Below are positions 28,145 through 37,257 of a DNA stretch of 64,000 nucleotides, one piece after another. The translations under genes and the position numbers were made by a program. Where the stretch lies: the NCBI RefSeq assembly GCF_001954195.1, contig NZ_MBES01000010.1, forward strand, positions 62,001 through 126,000, written 5' to 3'. Each line of letters starts with the position of its first letter. Within the stretch, counting starts at the first letter, position 1. The stretch comes from Mycobacterium sp. IS-1264. Lineage in GTDB: Bacteria; Actinomycetota; Actinomycetes; Mycobacteriales; Mycobacteriaceae. The notes under the pieces are model-generated. The model did not search any database, was not told where the DNA came from, and saw only the letters and a list, made by a program, of their open reading frames with translations.

Positions 28145-29464
28145 GTGACGCCGTCCTGGGTTTCCCACGCCATCTGGTGGCAGGTCTATCCCCTGGGGTT
28201 TGTCGGCGCGTTTCCGACGACCGAGCCGCCGGATCCCGCGGAACACCGGCTGCGGCGGTTGGTGAATTGGTTCGACCACGCCATCGCGTTGGGCGCGTCC
28301 GGGATCGCGCTGGGCCCGATTTTTGCCTCGCGCACACACGGTTACGACACGACCGATCACTACCGCATCGATCCGCGCCTCGGTGACGACGCCGACTTCG
28401 ACTACCTCGTCGCCGAGGCGCACCGCCGCGGGCTGCGCATCCTGCTCGACGGCGTGTTCAACCACGTCGGCGTCGACTTTCCGCGCTATCGCGAGGCGCC
28501 GCACAACGACGCGGCGGCAGGCTGGTTTCGCGGGCGCCCGGGTCGATTCCACACGTTCGAGGGCCATTCCGAACTCATCACCCTCAACCACGACAACCCC
28601 GAGGTCGTCGCGTACACCGCCGACGTGATGGCACACTGGTTGCGCCGCGGCGCGGACGGCTGGCGCCTGGATGCGGCTTATATTGTGCCGCAACAATTCT
28701 GGGCCGCGACGCTGCCGAAGGTCCGCGAACTACATCCGGATGCCTGGTTCGTAGGCGAGCTGATCCACGGCGACTACGCCGCCGTCGTCGATGCGGCCAA
28801 GTTCGACTCCGCCACCCAATACGAGCTGTGGAAGGCCATCTGGAGCGCCCTCAACGACGGTAACTTCTTCGAGCTGGACTGGGCGCTGCAGCGACACAAC
28901 ACTTTCCTCGCCAGCTTCGCCCCGCTGACATTTATCGGCAACCACGACGTCACCCGCATTGCCAGCCGGCTGGAAAACTCCGCGCACCTGGCGCACGCGC
29001 TGGTGATCCAGCTGACGGTGGGGGGCGTGCCCAGCGTCTACGCCGGCGACGAGTTCGCGTTTCGCGGGGTGAAGGAAGAGCGCTACGGCGGAGACGACGC
29101 GGTCCGCCCGGAGTTCGCCTCTCCCCCAGTGCAATTGGACGCATTCGGCACCGACATCTGGGCGCTGCACCAATACCTCGTCGGGCTGCGGCGCCGCCAC
29201 GCCTGGCTGCATTCGGCGTCGACCACCGCGCTGCGGCTGACCAACCGGCACTACGTCTACGAGACGCGCAGCGGCGAGAACGCCTTGCTGGTCGCGCTCA
29301 ACATCGACGACGAGCCCCTCCAGCTGGCCCTGTCCGAACTCGGCCCGTACGAATTGGGCTGGGCTCGGGCCCAGGTTGTCGCCGGATCGGCGGCCCCGCC
29401 CCAGGACGTCGTGGAGACGGTGGCCGTCGAGGCGCACGGCTGGCGCATCCTGAGCCCGGTCTAG
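28145..29464 (+). CDS. GH13 alpha-amylase-family enzyme
   Basis: A 439-residue glycoside hydrolase family 13 protein. The four conserved regions are visible: DGVFNHVG, GWRLDAAY (nucleophile Asp), WFVGELIHGD (acid/base Glu) and FIGNHDVTR (third Asp). A short C-terminal beta-domain follows (NALLVALNIDDEPLQL). It is smaller than GlgE or TreS and has no signal peptide, so it should act on cytosolic alpha-glucans or oligosaccharides. GTG at 28145 is chosen; a longer frame overlaps ahpD. Its stop codon overlaps that of the convergent Rv1873-like gene in the palindrome CTAG. Its location behind ahpD is not explained by function. Confidence 0.85.
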   Translation: MTPSWVSHAIWWQVYPLGFVGAFPTTEPPDPAEHRLRRLVNWFDHAIALGASGIALGPIFASRTHGYDTTDHYRIDPRLGDDADFDYLVAEAHRRGLRILLDGVFNHVGVDFPRYREAPHNDAAAGWFRGRPGRFHTFEGHSELITLNHDNPEVVAYTADVMAHWLRRGADGWRLDAAYIVPQQFWAATLPKVRELHPDAWFVGELIHGDYAAVVDAAKFDSATQYELWKAIWSALNDGNFFELDWALQRHNTFLASFAPLTFIGNHDVTRIASRLENSAHLAHALVIQLTVGGVPSVYAGDEFAFRGVKEERYGGDDAVRPEFASPPVQLDAFGTDIWALHQYLVGLRRRHAWLHSASTTALRLTNRHYVYETRSGENALLVALNIDDEPLQLALSELGPYELGWARAQVVAGSAAPPQDVVETVAVEAHGWRILSPV

Positions 29465-29898
29465 GAACGCCTCAACCGAGCCACGGTCAGCTGGTCTTCC
29501 TCGCCGTCGTAGTACCGATCGAGGAGCGCCACGAAGTCCCCGTTGTCCTCGGCCGCGCGGGCGAACAGCGTCATCGACGAACGCAGCTTGAGGTCGTCGG
29601 GTGAACCGAAGATCTCCGCGGCCGAACGCCCCTGTACCTCGTTGACCAGCCGGGTGCATTCGTGCAATCGCGGGCCTAGCGGGTCGTGGCGCAGATAGGC
29701 GCGGGCTTCCTCGAGGGAGGCGATGCCGTAGTGGTCCGCCATCGGGCTGCTGCCCAGGCCGCGAAGTTGCGGAAACACGAACCACATCCAGTGACCGCGC
29801 TTGCGCCCGTCGCGTAACTCCTCGACGACGCTGCGGTAGACGGGGGCCTGGGCGTCCACGAAACGCTTCAGGTCGAAGGGGTCGGCTGCCGACGCCAT
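29461..29898 (-). CDS. DUF1810 protein (Rv1873-like)
   Basis: A 145-residue soluble alpha-helical protein with the DUF1810 signatures [23 protein letters not shown] and [15 protein letters not shown], then [28 protein letters not shown]. Length equals that of Rv1873, whose structure is known but whose function is not. It lies between the GH13 gene (convergent, shared stop bases) and divergent lldD2. Confidence 0.85.
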   Translation of the reverse strand: MASAADPFDLKRFVDAQAPVYRSVVEELRDGRKRGHWMWFVFPQLRGLGSSPMADHYGIASLEEARAYLRHDPLGPRLHECTRLVNEVQGRSAAEIFGSPDDLKLRSSMTLFARAAEDNGDFVALLDRYYDGEEDQLTVARLRRS

Positions 29899-29916
29899 AC
29901 GACTACGGTTGCACAC

Positions 29917-31161
29917 ATGGCGGTCAAACGGCGAGTGCCCAAAGTGCGCGATCTGGCACCGCTGATCCAATTCAGGAGACCCCGGTTCAACGCGACGAAA
30001 CGGCGCCTCGACGCCGCCTTCACCATCGAGGATCTGCGGCGAATCGCCAAGCGGCGCACCCCTAAGGCGGCGTTCGACTATGCCGACGGCGCCGCCGAGG
30101 ACGAGTTGTCGCTGCAGCGTGCCCGACAAGCGTTCCGCGACATCGAATTTCATCCGACGATCCTGCGCGACGTCAGCAACGTGACCGCCGGGTGGAACGT
30201 GCTCGGCCAGCCGGTTGTGCTGCCATTCGGGATCGCGCCGACCGGGTTCACCCGCCTGATGCACACCGAGGGCGAAATCGCGGGTGCGCGGGCGGCGGCC
30301 AGGGCCGGGATTCCGTTCGCGCTGTCCACGCTCGGTACCTGTGCGATCGAAGACCTCGTGGCCGCTGTTCCCCAGGGGCGGAAGTGGTTTCAGCTGTACA
30401 TGTGGCGCGACCGCGAGCGCTCGATGGCGCTCGTGCAACGCGCGGCCGACGCCGGTTTCGACACCCTGCTGGTCACCGTCGATGTGCCGGTCGCCGGTGC
30501 GCGGTTTCGCGACAACCGCAACGGCATGACGATCCCGCCGACGCTGACGCTGCGAACCGTCCTCGACGCGGTGCCGCACCCGAAGTGGTGGTTCGATCTC
30601 TTGACCACCGAGCCGCTGGCGTTCGCGTCGCTCGATCGCTGGTCCGGGACCGTTGGCGAGTATCTGAGCACGATGTTCGATCCCAGCCTCACCTTCGCGG
30701 ACCTGGAATGGATCAAGGCCCGATGGCCGGGGAAGCTCGTCGTCAAAGGTATCCAGACCCTCGACGATGCCCGCGCCGTCGTCGACCGCGGGGTCGACGG
30801 CATCGTGGTGTCCAATCACGGTGGCCGCCAATTGGATCGGGCCCCCGTGCCCTTCCACCTATTGCCCGTGGTCGCCCGCGAGCTCGGCAACGACGCCGAG
30901 ATCCTGGTGGACACCGGGATCATGTCCGGCGCGGACATCGTCGCGGCGATTGCGTTGGGGGCGCGGTGCGCGCTGGTCGGGCGGGCCTATCTCTACGGGC
31001 TGATGGCCGGCGGTGAAGCGGGCGTCAACCGCGCCATCGAAATCCTGCAGACCGGAGTGATCAGGACGATGGGGCTGCTGGGTGTCACCTGCCTGGAGGA
31101 ACTTTCGCCGAAGCATGTGACGCAGCTGCGGCGGCTGGGCCCCGTCGAGCGTTCGGACTGA
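29917..31161 (+). CDS. lldD2: L-lactate dehydrogenase (quinone-linked, FMN), LldD2
   Basis: A 414-residue FMN-dependent alpha-hydroxyacid dehydrogenase. Features include [40 protein letters not shown], the FMN and substrate residues in [34 protein letters not shown] (catalytic His in SNHGGR), and the phosphate loop [18 protein letters not shown]. It oxidises L-lactate to pyruvate, feeding electrons to the quinone pool. In M. tuberculosis LldD2 is required for growth on lactate. No membrane helix is seen, so it should be peripheral to the membrane. Confidence 0.93.
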   Translation: MAVKRRVPKVRDLAPLIQFRRPRFNATKRRLDAAFTIEDLRRIAKRRTPKAAFDYADGAAEDELSLQRARQAFRDIEFHPTILRDVSNVTAGWNVLGQPVVLPFGIAPTGFTRLMHTEGEIAGARAAARAGIPFALSTLGTCAIEDLVAAVPQGRKWFQLYMWRDRERSMALVQRAADAGFDTLLVTVDVPVAGARFRDNRNGMTIPPTLTLRTVLDAVPHPKWWFDLLTTEPLAFASLDRWSGTVGEYLSTMFDPSLTFADLEWIKARWPGKLVVKGIQTLDDARAVVDRGVDGIVVSNHGGRQLDRAPVPFHLLPVVARELGNDAEILVDTGIMSGADIVAAIALGARCALVGRAYLYGLMAGGEAGVNRAIEILQTGVIRTMGLLGVTCLEELSPKHVTQLRRLGPVERSD

Positions 31162-31167
31162 CGTGAG

Positions 31168-31200
31168 CGTGCGGCGAGCCGCACGTTCGATGTCGAACGT
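31168..31200. terminator. Two adjacent hairpins at the lldD2 3' end
   Basis: CGTGCGGC-GA-GCCGCACG (31168-31185) partly overlaps ACGTTCGA-TG-TCGAACGT (31183-31200). Each has an 8-bp perfect stem. They lie 7 bp after the lldD2 stop and before the convergent small secreted gene, so they could act as a bidirectional terminator. No U-tract follows, common for mycobacterial terminators. The segment AGCCGCACGTT recurs at 31207. Confidence 0.55.
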
Positions 31201-31232
31201 GAAGCCAGCCGCACGTTGGGCGCCCTAGCTGG

Positions 31233-31436
31233 CTAGCCGGCAGCGAAACCCGCCCGGAGTCCCCGCTCGATGTCGTCGCTCTGGCTCGCACCGCCGGCTG
31301 GGGGCGTCTGCTGGCAGTTGCAGGTCAGGCTGCCGAATATGTTTTGGTCCGACTGGCTCGGGTCGGCGCCGGCCGGCGCCGCTCCCGCAATAACAGAGCC
31401 GAGGATCGCAGCGCTGACAAGCATTTTCGTGATCAT
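31233..31436 (-). CDS. Small secreted protein
   Basis: A 67-residue protein with a signal peptide MITKMLVSAAILGSVIAGAAPAGA (cleavage before DPSQSD). The 43-residue mature part has two cysteines in LTCNCQQ and an acidic/Gly-rich end (DDIERGLRAGFAAG). It resembles the many tiny mycobacterial secreted peptides of unknown role. It converges on lldD2 across the double hairpin. Confidence 0.65.
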   Translation of the reverse strand: MITKMLVSAAILGSVIAGAAPAGADPSQSDQNIFGSLTCNCQQTPPAGGASQSDDIERGLRAGFAAG

Positions 31437-31515
31437 GTCGAAGACTCCTTCGCTGAGTAACCGGCTTAGACAGTTACATCTTGCTCCGCGACATGAAACC
31501 TGTCAAGGTGGTTAC

Positions 31516-32064
31516 ATGAAATTCGTCTACGTGAGCGGCCGGCGGTGCCTCGACTTCGCGGGCACGCTGAAATACCGCATGTCGGCACGCGAGGAACTGC
31601 TGACCGATCCCCGGCTGCTGTCGGACTGGGCGATCCAGGCGGGACTGCTGGACGACGCGATCGATGTCACCGACGACGAGCTCGTCGCGGCGATCGACCT
31701 GCGCGAGGCCAGCTACCGGACCGTCATCGCCCGGCTCGAGGGGCGCCGCCCCCAAGCCGCCGACGTCGAGCTGCTCAACGAATGGGCGTCGCAACCCCAG
31801 CTCGCGCCCCGATTGCTCCGCACCGGTGCCACCCGCCGCGAGGGCACCGTGCCGCGGCTGCTCGCGAGCCTCGCAGCGGATCTGCTCGACCTCATTGCCG
31901 GACCCGACCTCGAGAACGTCAAACGTTGCGCGCATCCCGGGTGCACACGCCTATACGTCGATTCGTCCAGAGCGAAAAACCGGCACTGGTGCGGGATGAG
32001 CACCTGCGGAAACAAGGTGAAGGTCCAGGCTTTTCGGGCGCGGCAGCGCGCGGCGGCCCGCTGA
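31516..32064 (+). CDS. CGNR zinc-finger regulator with ABATE domain
   Basis: A 182-residue protein with an N-terminal ABATE-like domain (MKFVYVSGRRCLDFAGTLKYR, then helices with a WAIQAGLL motif) and a C-terminal CGNR zinc finger: CAHPGCTRLYVDSSRAKNRHWCGMSTCGNKVKVQAFR, with four zinc cysteines. These are presumed stress-response transcription factors. ATG at 31516 has an AAGGTGG Shine-Dalgarno. It precedes lon by 73 bp, so it could regulate it; that is inference. Confidence 0.82.
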   Translation: MKFVYVSGRRCLDFAGTLKYRMSAREELLTDPRLLSDWAIQAGLLDDAIDVTDDELVAAIDLREASYRTVIARLEGRRPQAADVELLNEWASQPQLAPRLLRTGATRREGTVPRLLASLAADLLDLIAGPDLENVKRCAHPGCTRLYVDSSRAKNRHWCGMSTCGNKVKVQAFRARQRAAAR

Positions 32065-32137
32065 CGCGGGGATCTACCCGGGAACAAACCACGTCCGACC
32101 AGGGTTGAGCGCAACAGACTAAACCTTTGGAGGACGA

Positions 32138-34453
32138 GTGTCTCAAGCCACATCAGTGCCGGTGCTGTTCGTCACCGACACCATCGTGTTGCCCGGAATG
32201 GTCGTGCCGATCGCACTGGACGACGCCGCGCGGGCGGCCATCGACGCAGCCCGGGCCAGCGATTCGGGGCAGCTGCTGATCGCCCCGCGGCTCGAGGACC
32301 GCTACCCATCCCACGGCGTGATCGCCAAGATCCTGCAAGTCGGCCGGATCGCCGGCGGTGGCACCGCCGCCGTCGTGCGCGGTGAGCGCCGGGCGCAGAT
32401 CGGCGCCGGTGCGAGCGGGCCGGGCGCGGCGCTATGGGTCGAGGTGACCGAGGTCACCGAGGCCGAGCCGACCGACGACATCAAGGCGCTGGCCGCGGAG
32501 TACAAGAAGCTGTTGCTGGCCATGCTGCAACGGCGCGACGCCTGGCAGATCATCGACTACGTCAACAGCCTGACCGATCCGTCGGCGCTGGCGGACACGT
32601 CCGGCTACGCGTCCTACCTGACCGATGTGCAGAAGCGCCAGTTGCTGGAGACGGTCGACGACGCCGAGCGGCTGCGCGTGCTGATCGACTGGACCGGCGA
32701 GCACCTGGCCGAGGTCGAGGTCAACGACAAGATCGCCGAGGACGTGCGCGAGGGCATGGAGAAGACGCAGAAGGAGTTCCTGCTGCGCCAACAGCTGGCC
32801 GCCATCCGCAAGGAATTGGGCGAGGGCGAGCCCGACGGATCCGACGACTACCGGGCCCGCGTCGAGGCCGCCGACCTGCCCGAGAAGGTGCGCGAGGCCG
32901 CGCTGCGCGAGGTCGGCAAGCTGGAACGCGCCAGCGACCAAAGCCCGGAAAGCGGCTGGATCCGCACCTGGCTGGACACCGTGCTCGACCTGCCCTGGAA
33001 CGTGAAGACCGAGGATTCGACGGACCTGGCGGCCGCGCGGGCGATCCTGGACGCCGACCACCACGGGTTGGACGACGTGAAGGACCGCATCGTCGAATAC
33101 CTGGCCGTGCGCACCCGGCGCGCGCAGCGCGGGCTGCAGGTCGTCGGCGGCCGCGGCTCGGGTGCGGTGATGGTGCTGGCCGGTCCGCCCGGTGTCGGCA
33201 AGACGTCGCTGGGTGAGAGCGTTGCGCGGGCGCTGGGCCGCAAGTTCGTGCGCGTCGCGTTGGGTGGGGTGCGCGACGAGGCCGAAATCCGCGGGCATCG
33301 GCGCACCTACGTGGGCGCGCTTCCCGGCCGGATCGTGCGTGCGATCGGCGAGGCGGGATCGATGAATCCCGTTGTGCTGCTTGACGAAATCGACAAGGTC
33401 GGATCCGACTATCGCGGCGACCCAAGCGCGGCGCTGCTCGAGGTGCTCGACCCGGCGCAGAACCACACGTTCCGCGACCACTACTTGGATCTGGACCTGG
33501 ACCTGTCCGACGTCGTCTTCCTGGCCACCGCCAACGTGATCGAGACCATCCCGTCGGCCCTGCTGGACCGGATGGAGCTCGTGGCTATCGACGGCTACAC
33601 CGAGGACGACAAGGTCGCCATCGCCCGCGACTACTTGCTGCCGCGCCAGCGCGAGCGGGCGGCGCTGAACGACGACGAGGTCACCGTCACCGATGCCGCG
33701 CTGCGCAAGATCGCCGCCGACTACACCCGCGAACCGGGTGTGCGCCAGTTCGAACGCCTGCTGGCCAAGGCGCTGCGCAAGGTGACGACGAAGATCGCCG
33801 AGGAACCGGTGACCATCGACGAGCCCGATCTGGTCGATTACCTTGGCCGGCCGCGGTTTACGCCGGAGTCGGCGGAACGCACCGCGGTGCCCGGCGTGGC
33901 CACCGGCCTGGCCGTGACCGGCCTGGGCGGCGATGTGCTCTACATCGAGGCAGGCGCAACCGATGGCGAACCCGGTTTGCAGCTGACCGGTCAGCTGGGC
34001 GACGTGATGAAGGAGTCGGCGCAGATCGCGCTGTCCTACGTACGTTCGCACGCCGCTGAACTGGGTGTTGACCCCAAGGCCCTGGACCGTCGCATCCACG
34101 TGCACGTGCCCGCCGGGGCGGTGCCCAAGGACGGTCCGTCGGCCGGTGTCACGATGGTGACCGCGCTGGTCTCGATGGCCACCGGGCGTCAGGTCCGCTC
34201 CGACGTCGGCATGACCGGCGAGGTCACGCTCAACGGCCGCGTGCTGCCTATCGGCGGGGTGAAGCAGAAGCTGCTCGCTGCCCAACGTGCAGGGCTGTCA
34301 ACGGTTTTCATCCCATCGCGCAACGAGCCGGATCTGGACGACGTGCCCGCGGAGGTGCTCGAGGCTCTGACTGTCACGCCGATGACCGACGTCGCCGAGA
34401 TCGTCGCCCGGGCGCTGGAACCGGTGGCCGAAACCGCCACGGCCGCCGCCTGA
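32138..34453 (+). CDS. lon: ATP-dependent protease Lon
   Basis: A 771-residue Lon. It has an N-terminal substrate domain (VLFVTDTIVLPGMVVPIALDD), Walker A GPPGVGKTSLG and Walker B VVLLDEIDKVG. The serine-lysine protease dyad is Ser in DGPSAGVTM and Lys in GGVKQKLLAA. It degrades misfolded and regulatory proteins. It starts GTG behind TTTGGAGG. By recall M. tuberculosis lacks lon while several other mycobacteria keep it, so its presence between lldD2 and the Rv1871c-like gene is a clear difference. The 73-bp upstream gap has a GTTG-AGCG-CAAC dyad but no recognised heat-shock box. Confidence 0.96.
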   Translation: MSQATSVPVLFVTDTIVLPGMVVPIALDDAARAAIDAARASDSGQLLIAPRLEDRYPSHGVIAKILQVGRIAGGGTAAVVRGERRAQIGAGASGPGAALWVEVTEVTEAEPTDDIKALAAEYKKLLLAMLQRRDAWQIIDYVNSLTDPSALADTSGYASYLTDVQKRQLLETVDDAERLRVLIDWTGEHLAEVEVNDKIAEDVREGMEKTQKEFLLRQQLAAIRKELGEGEPDGSDDYRARVEAADLPEKVREAALREVGKLERASDQSPESGWIRTWLDTVLDLPWNVKTEDSTDLAAARAILDADHHGLDDVKDRIVEYLAVRTRRAQRGLQVVGGRGSGAVMVLAGPPGVGKTSLGESVARALGRKFVRVALGGVRDEAEIRGHRRTYVGALPGRIVRAIGEAGSMNPVVLLDEIDKVGSDYRGDPSAALLEVLDPAQNHTFRDHYLDLDLDLSDVVFLATANVIETIPSALLDRMELVAIDGYTEDDKVAIARDYLLPRQRERAALNDDEVTVTDAALRKIAADYTREPGVRQFERLLAKALRKVTTKIAEEPVTIDEPDLVDYLGRPRFTPESAERTAVPGVATGLAVTGLGGDVLYIEAGATDGEPGLQLTGQLGDVMKESAQIALSYVRSHAAELGVDPKALDRRIHVHVPAGAVPKDGPSAGVTMVTALVSMATGRQVRSDVGMTGEVTLNGRVLPIGGVKQKLLAAQRAGLSTVFIPSRNEPDLDDVPAEVLEALTVTPMTDVAEIVARALEPVAETATAAA

Positions 34454-34500
34454 TACGGGGAAACGGCGCACCGGCCGGCCCGGGCCGTTACCGTGCGGGG

Positions 34501-34992
34501 ATGGCCGTGATCCTGCGCAGGATGCTCCGCATTGGCAAGCTGCCCGCCGAACTGCGGGCCCAGGTCGAATCGGAGGGGCTCACCCATCTCGCCGAGTTCG
34601 TCCCGGTCACTTTCCGATTCAATGGCTCGGTACCGGGTTTCGCGGTGAAAGGACACAACGTCCGCAGCTACGTCGGTTCCCTGGCCCTTACCCCCCAGCG
34701 GGTTCTCGGGACGTTGTCGACGGTGCCGAAATTGGCGGGCCGAGCAATCGACCAGCGCTGGGATGCGGCCCAGGGCGGGCCGGTCAGGGCGGAGTTCTCC
34801 AAGGACGGCCTCGCGCTCGACGTCGATGTCAGCCAGGTCGATCCCGCATTCTCCGGTCAGCTGTCACTGCGGTACAAAACCGCGATCCCCGAACCGGTGC
34901 TGACCACCCTCCCCCGCCGGTCGTTGGCGTTCCACGTCCCGCGCGAGTGGGTTTTGCGCGCCGTCGGGGTACCTGCCGCGCGGCCTGGGTAA
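34501..34992 (+). CDS. Conserved hypothetical protein
   Basis: A 163-residue soluble protein beginning MAVILRRMLRIGKLPAELRAQVESEGLTHL. It has a central beta-rich section (VPGFAVKGHNVRSYVGSLALTPQRVLGTLS and FSKDGLALDVDVSQV) that resembles a lipid-binding or PH-like fold, but I do not recognise a named family. It has no signal peptide or membrane helix. It follows lon by 47 bp and may be co-transcribed. Function unknown. Confidence 0.6.
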   Translation: MAVILRRMLRIGKLPAELRAQVESEGLTHLAEFVPVTFRFNGSVPGFAVKGHNVRSYVGSLALTPQRVLGTLSTVPKLAGRAIDQRWDAAQGGPVRAEFSKDGLALDVDVSQVDPAFSGQLSLRYKTAIPEPVLTTLPRRSLAFHVPREWVLRAVGVPAARPG

Positions 34993-35278
34993 CAATGCTC
35001 ACACCCGATGGCGGGCACGTGGTGGCCGGGCCAACACCGCTGGTCAGTCTGTTGCTGCGTGGTGAATCTGTTAATCGCATGCAGGTTGTCTGAAAGATTC
35101 CTGCCAATAAACCTGGCCGAAGGCGTTTTCGCGCCTCCGAGCCCGGGTAGCCGAAACAGCCAGGGGGATTCCACCCCTGTTCCCTCGGCCCAAACCAGGA
35201 GCTTGGGGAAATAACTGAACAACACCGTCAATGCTGTTGCGCTGCGTGCGTCGCAGCCAGGCTGGACAAGGAGTTCAC

Positions 35279-35773
35279 ATGAACCTCAACAAGATCACCG
35301 CCACCGCCGCGATGGCCGGCGGCCTAGGGGCCGCGGCACTCGGAATCGGTGCCGGTCTGGCCCAGGCCGACCCGGGTATCCCAGGGCCTGGCCCGAACAT
35401 CCCGGGCCCGAACGTTCCGGGCCCGAATGTGCCGGGAGACCGGGATGTGCCTGGTCACGGGCAGTTGCCCGGACAGGGGTGGCCGGTTTGTAACGGCGGG
35501 CCGGGCGTCAACTGCAATGGACCCGGCAGCCCGCTTCCGCCGGGACAGGATCGGTTCCCGCCGCCGGGGCACTACAACGACCCGGTCCGCTACGGACTGC
35601 CGGCCACCTGGGTGCCGCCCGTGGGTGACCCCGACGGAACCCAGCTTCCGGTCGTATTCGACCCGGACCTGGGCCAGTGGGGCGTGCACACGTCTAGTGG
35701 TTTCCAGGTGTTCACGCCTGCGGGCGGAGCCAACGGCAACGTCGGCGGCAATGTCGGAACGCCCGGCACCTAA
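35279..35773 (+). CDS. Secreted Pro/Gly-rich protein
   Basis: A 164-residue exported protein. The signal peptide MNLNKITATAAMAGGLGAAALG ends around GLAQA, before DPGIPG. The mature N-terminus is a short repeat region (PGPN-x-PGPN), then a domain with two cysteines (PVCNGGPGVNCNGP) and a conserved-looking VRYGLPATWVPPVGDPDGTQ segment, then a Gly/Asn-rich tail. It is similar in style to mycobacterial secreted proteins of unknown function. ATG at 35279 puts the signal at the N-terminus. A strong terminator follows. Confidence 0.72.
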   Translation: MNLNKITATAAMAGGLGAAALGIGAGLAQADPGIPGPGPNIPGPNVPGPNVPGDRDVPGHGQLPGQGWPVCNGGPGVNCNGPGSPLPPGQDRFPPPGHYNDPVRYGLPATWVPPVGDPDGTQLPVVFDPDLGQWGVHTSSGFQVFTPAGGANGNVGGNVGTPGT

Positions 35774-35793
35774 AACCGGCACATAAAAGCCGG

Positions 35794-35835
35794 AATGTGG
35801 CAGCCGCCCCCGAACGGGGGCGGCTGTTCCACATT
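35794..35835 (+). terminator. Strong intrinsic-type terminator after the secreted Pro/Gly-rich gene
   Basis: A 12-bp perfect stem CAGCCGCCCCCG/CGGGGGCGGCTG with an AA loop, flanked outside a 2-nt bulge by a further 7-bp AATGTGG/CCACATT. It starts 20 bp after the stop codon at 35773. The sequence afterwards is not T-rich (TGGCC), as is usual in mycobacteria. Confidence 0.75.
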
Positions 35836-35888
35836 TGGCCGTTGCGGCTTCGCCTTGCGCTCGTCGGACGTGCGGCAGAATCGCAGTG

Positions 35889-36277
35889 ATGACCGAATTT
35901 CGCAATCTGAAACGGCAAGTCGTCCACCGCGTCCAACGTCTGGTGGTCAACCCGGTGGGGCGGCAACTTCCGGTGACCATGCTCGAGACCGTGGCCGCAA
36001 GTCGGGGCAGCCGCGGCGCACCGCGGTGGGCGGTCGCGTGGTGGACAACCAGTTCTGGATGGTCTCCGAGCACGGTGACCGGTCCGACTACGTTCGAAAC
36101 ATCAAGGCCAACTCCGCAGTTCGGGTCCGCGTTGGCGGTCGGTGGCGAAACGGAACGGCTCACCTCATGCCCGACGACGACCCGCTGCGGCGGCTGGGCA
36201 ATCTCCCCCGACTCAACAGCGCCGTGGTGCGCCTGATGGGTAGCGACCTGCTCACCATTCGAGTTGATCTGGACTGA
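35889..36277 (+). pseudogene. Frameshifted deazaflavin-dependent nitroreductase-like gene (Rv1871c-like)
   Basis: The first part reads MTEFRNLKRQVVHRVQRLVVNPVGRQLPVTMLETV in one frame, then loses sense. The next frame continues precisely with GRKSGQPRRTAVGGRVVDNQFWMVSEHGDRSDYVRNIKAN and on to DLLTIRVDLD. Inserting one G in GTGGCCGC at 35991-35998 restores ETVGRKSGQPRRT, the hallmark of the Ddn/F420-binding split-barrel family, and a 129-residue protein. So it is a single-base deletion, either a real inactivation or a sequencing error. The intact protein would use F420H2. No other damage is seen, so the event is recent. Confidence 0.85.
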
Positions 36278-36388
36278 CACCGTGTTCGGCATATTCGCCG
36301 AGCCGGTAAATCTGCAGGAGAAGTACGAGTAGAGGCCTGCGAAACTACAGGCTCGGCGCGTGTCGGTCGCCGGCGTTAAGGTCGGCGC

Positions 36389-36721
36389 ATGGCCTACGAC
36401 GAAGACCTGGCCAACCGGATCCGCGAACTGCTCGGATCCGAGCGTGGCGTCGAGGAAAAGCGCATGTTCGGTGGCCTCGCGTTCCTGGTCAACGGCAACA
36501 TGTCCGTGGCCGCCAGTGGACAGGGCGGATTGCTGGTGCGGGTACCGCCGGACGACACCGACAAGCTGCTGGAACGCGACCACGTCAGCGCCATGGTGAT
36601 GGCGGGCCGCGAAGCCCGTGGCTGGTTGCGCGTTGACGACGAGGGCGTGAAAACCAAGCGCCAGCTTCAGGGTTGGGTGACGCGCGGCGTCGGCTATGCA
36701 CGCAGCCTGCCATCCAAATGA
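36389..36721 (+). CDS. TfoX N-terminal domain protein
   Basis: A 110-residue protein matching the TfoX-N domain: AYDEDLANRIRELLGSERGVEEKRMFGGLAFLVNGNMSVAAS, followed by a C-terminal GWVTRGVGYARSLPSK. In enterobacteria TfoX/Sxy regulates competence, but single-domain mycobacterial versions have no known role. Its TGA is immediately followed by the Shine-Dalgarno GAGGAGG of the next gene, so the two are co-translated neighbours. Confidence 0.82.
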   Translation: MAYDEDLANRIRELLGSERGVEEKRMFGGLAFLVNGNMSVAASGQGGLLVRVPPDDTDKLLERDHVSAMVMAGREARGWLRVDDEGVKTKRQLQGWVTRGVGYARSLPSK

Positions 36722-36731
36722 GGAGGTTGTG

Positions 36732-37193
36732 GTGAAGCGCGGGTGTTGGGTCGCCATCGGTAGCGCAGCGGTCGTCGGTGTTGCGCTTGTCGGGTGCTCG
36801 AGCGGCTCAGGCAATGGCGCCGGCGCGCGAGCTCCGAGCGGATCGGTTGCTGCTGCGCCGAACGTCGTCGTGGACGGCAAGGTCCGGCCGGTTCAGAACG
36901 AAGTCGCGTGCGTGACGGCGGCCAACATGGTGATGGCCAACATTGGCAGCCGAGAGGATGGCATCGCCGTCACCCTGAGTGCTGGCGACAATCCGACGGT
37001 GAAAGATCTCACCCTCGGCATGGTCGACGGGATGCCGCTGACGTACTACGAGTCAAATATCGGCCCCAAACCGACTGTCACCAAGAGCGGATCTACCTTC
37101 AAAATCGTCGGAACTGCAAGTGATAGCCCTGGCGGCAGCGGGACCGTATCCAAACCTTTCGAGATGGAGTTCACCTGCCCACCAAGGCGGTGA
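36732..37193 (+). CDS. LpqH-like (19-kDa antigen family) lipoprotein
   Basis: A 153-residue lipoprotein. A GTG start at 36732 behind GAGGAGG gives VKRGCWVAIGSAAVVGVALVGC, with lipobox LVGC. The mature protein has the LpqH layout: Ser/Gly-rich linker, then NVVVDGKVRPVQNEVACVTAANMVMANIGSREDGIAV, and FKIVGTA...FEMEFTCPPRR with the disulfide cysteine pair. LpqH-type lipoproteins are TLR2 ligands on the mycobacterial surface. A Cys at position 5 of the signal is unusual. It is a paralogue of LpqH rather than LpqH itself, judging by context. Confidence 0.82.
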   Translation: MKRGCWVAIGSAAVVGVALVGCSSGSGNGAGARAPSGSVAAAPNVVVDGKVRPVQNEVACVTAANMVMANIGSREDGIAVTLSAGDNPTVKDLTLGMVDGMPLTYYESNIGPKPTVTKSGSTFKIVGTASDSPGGSGTVSKPFEMEFTCPPRR

Positions 37194-37257
37194 ACCCAGC
37201 TGCGAGGCAAGCACCCGCCCCGGTTTGCAGGCGAACGGCGCGGGTACGCGGTGCGGT

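Noticed and set aside
32432..34285. 617-codon minus-strand frame opposite lon
   Set aside because: Antisense shadow; the lon frame has all motifs and the antisense product has no recognisable domain.
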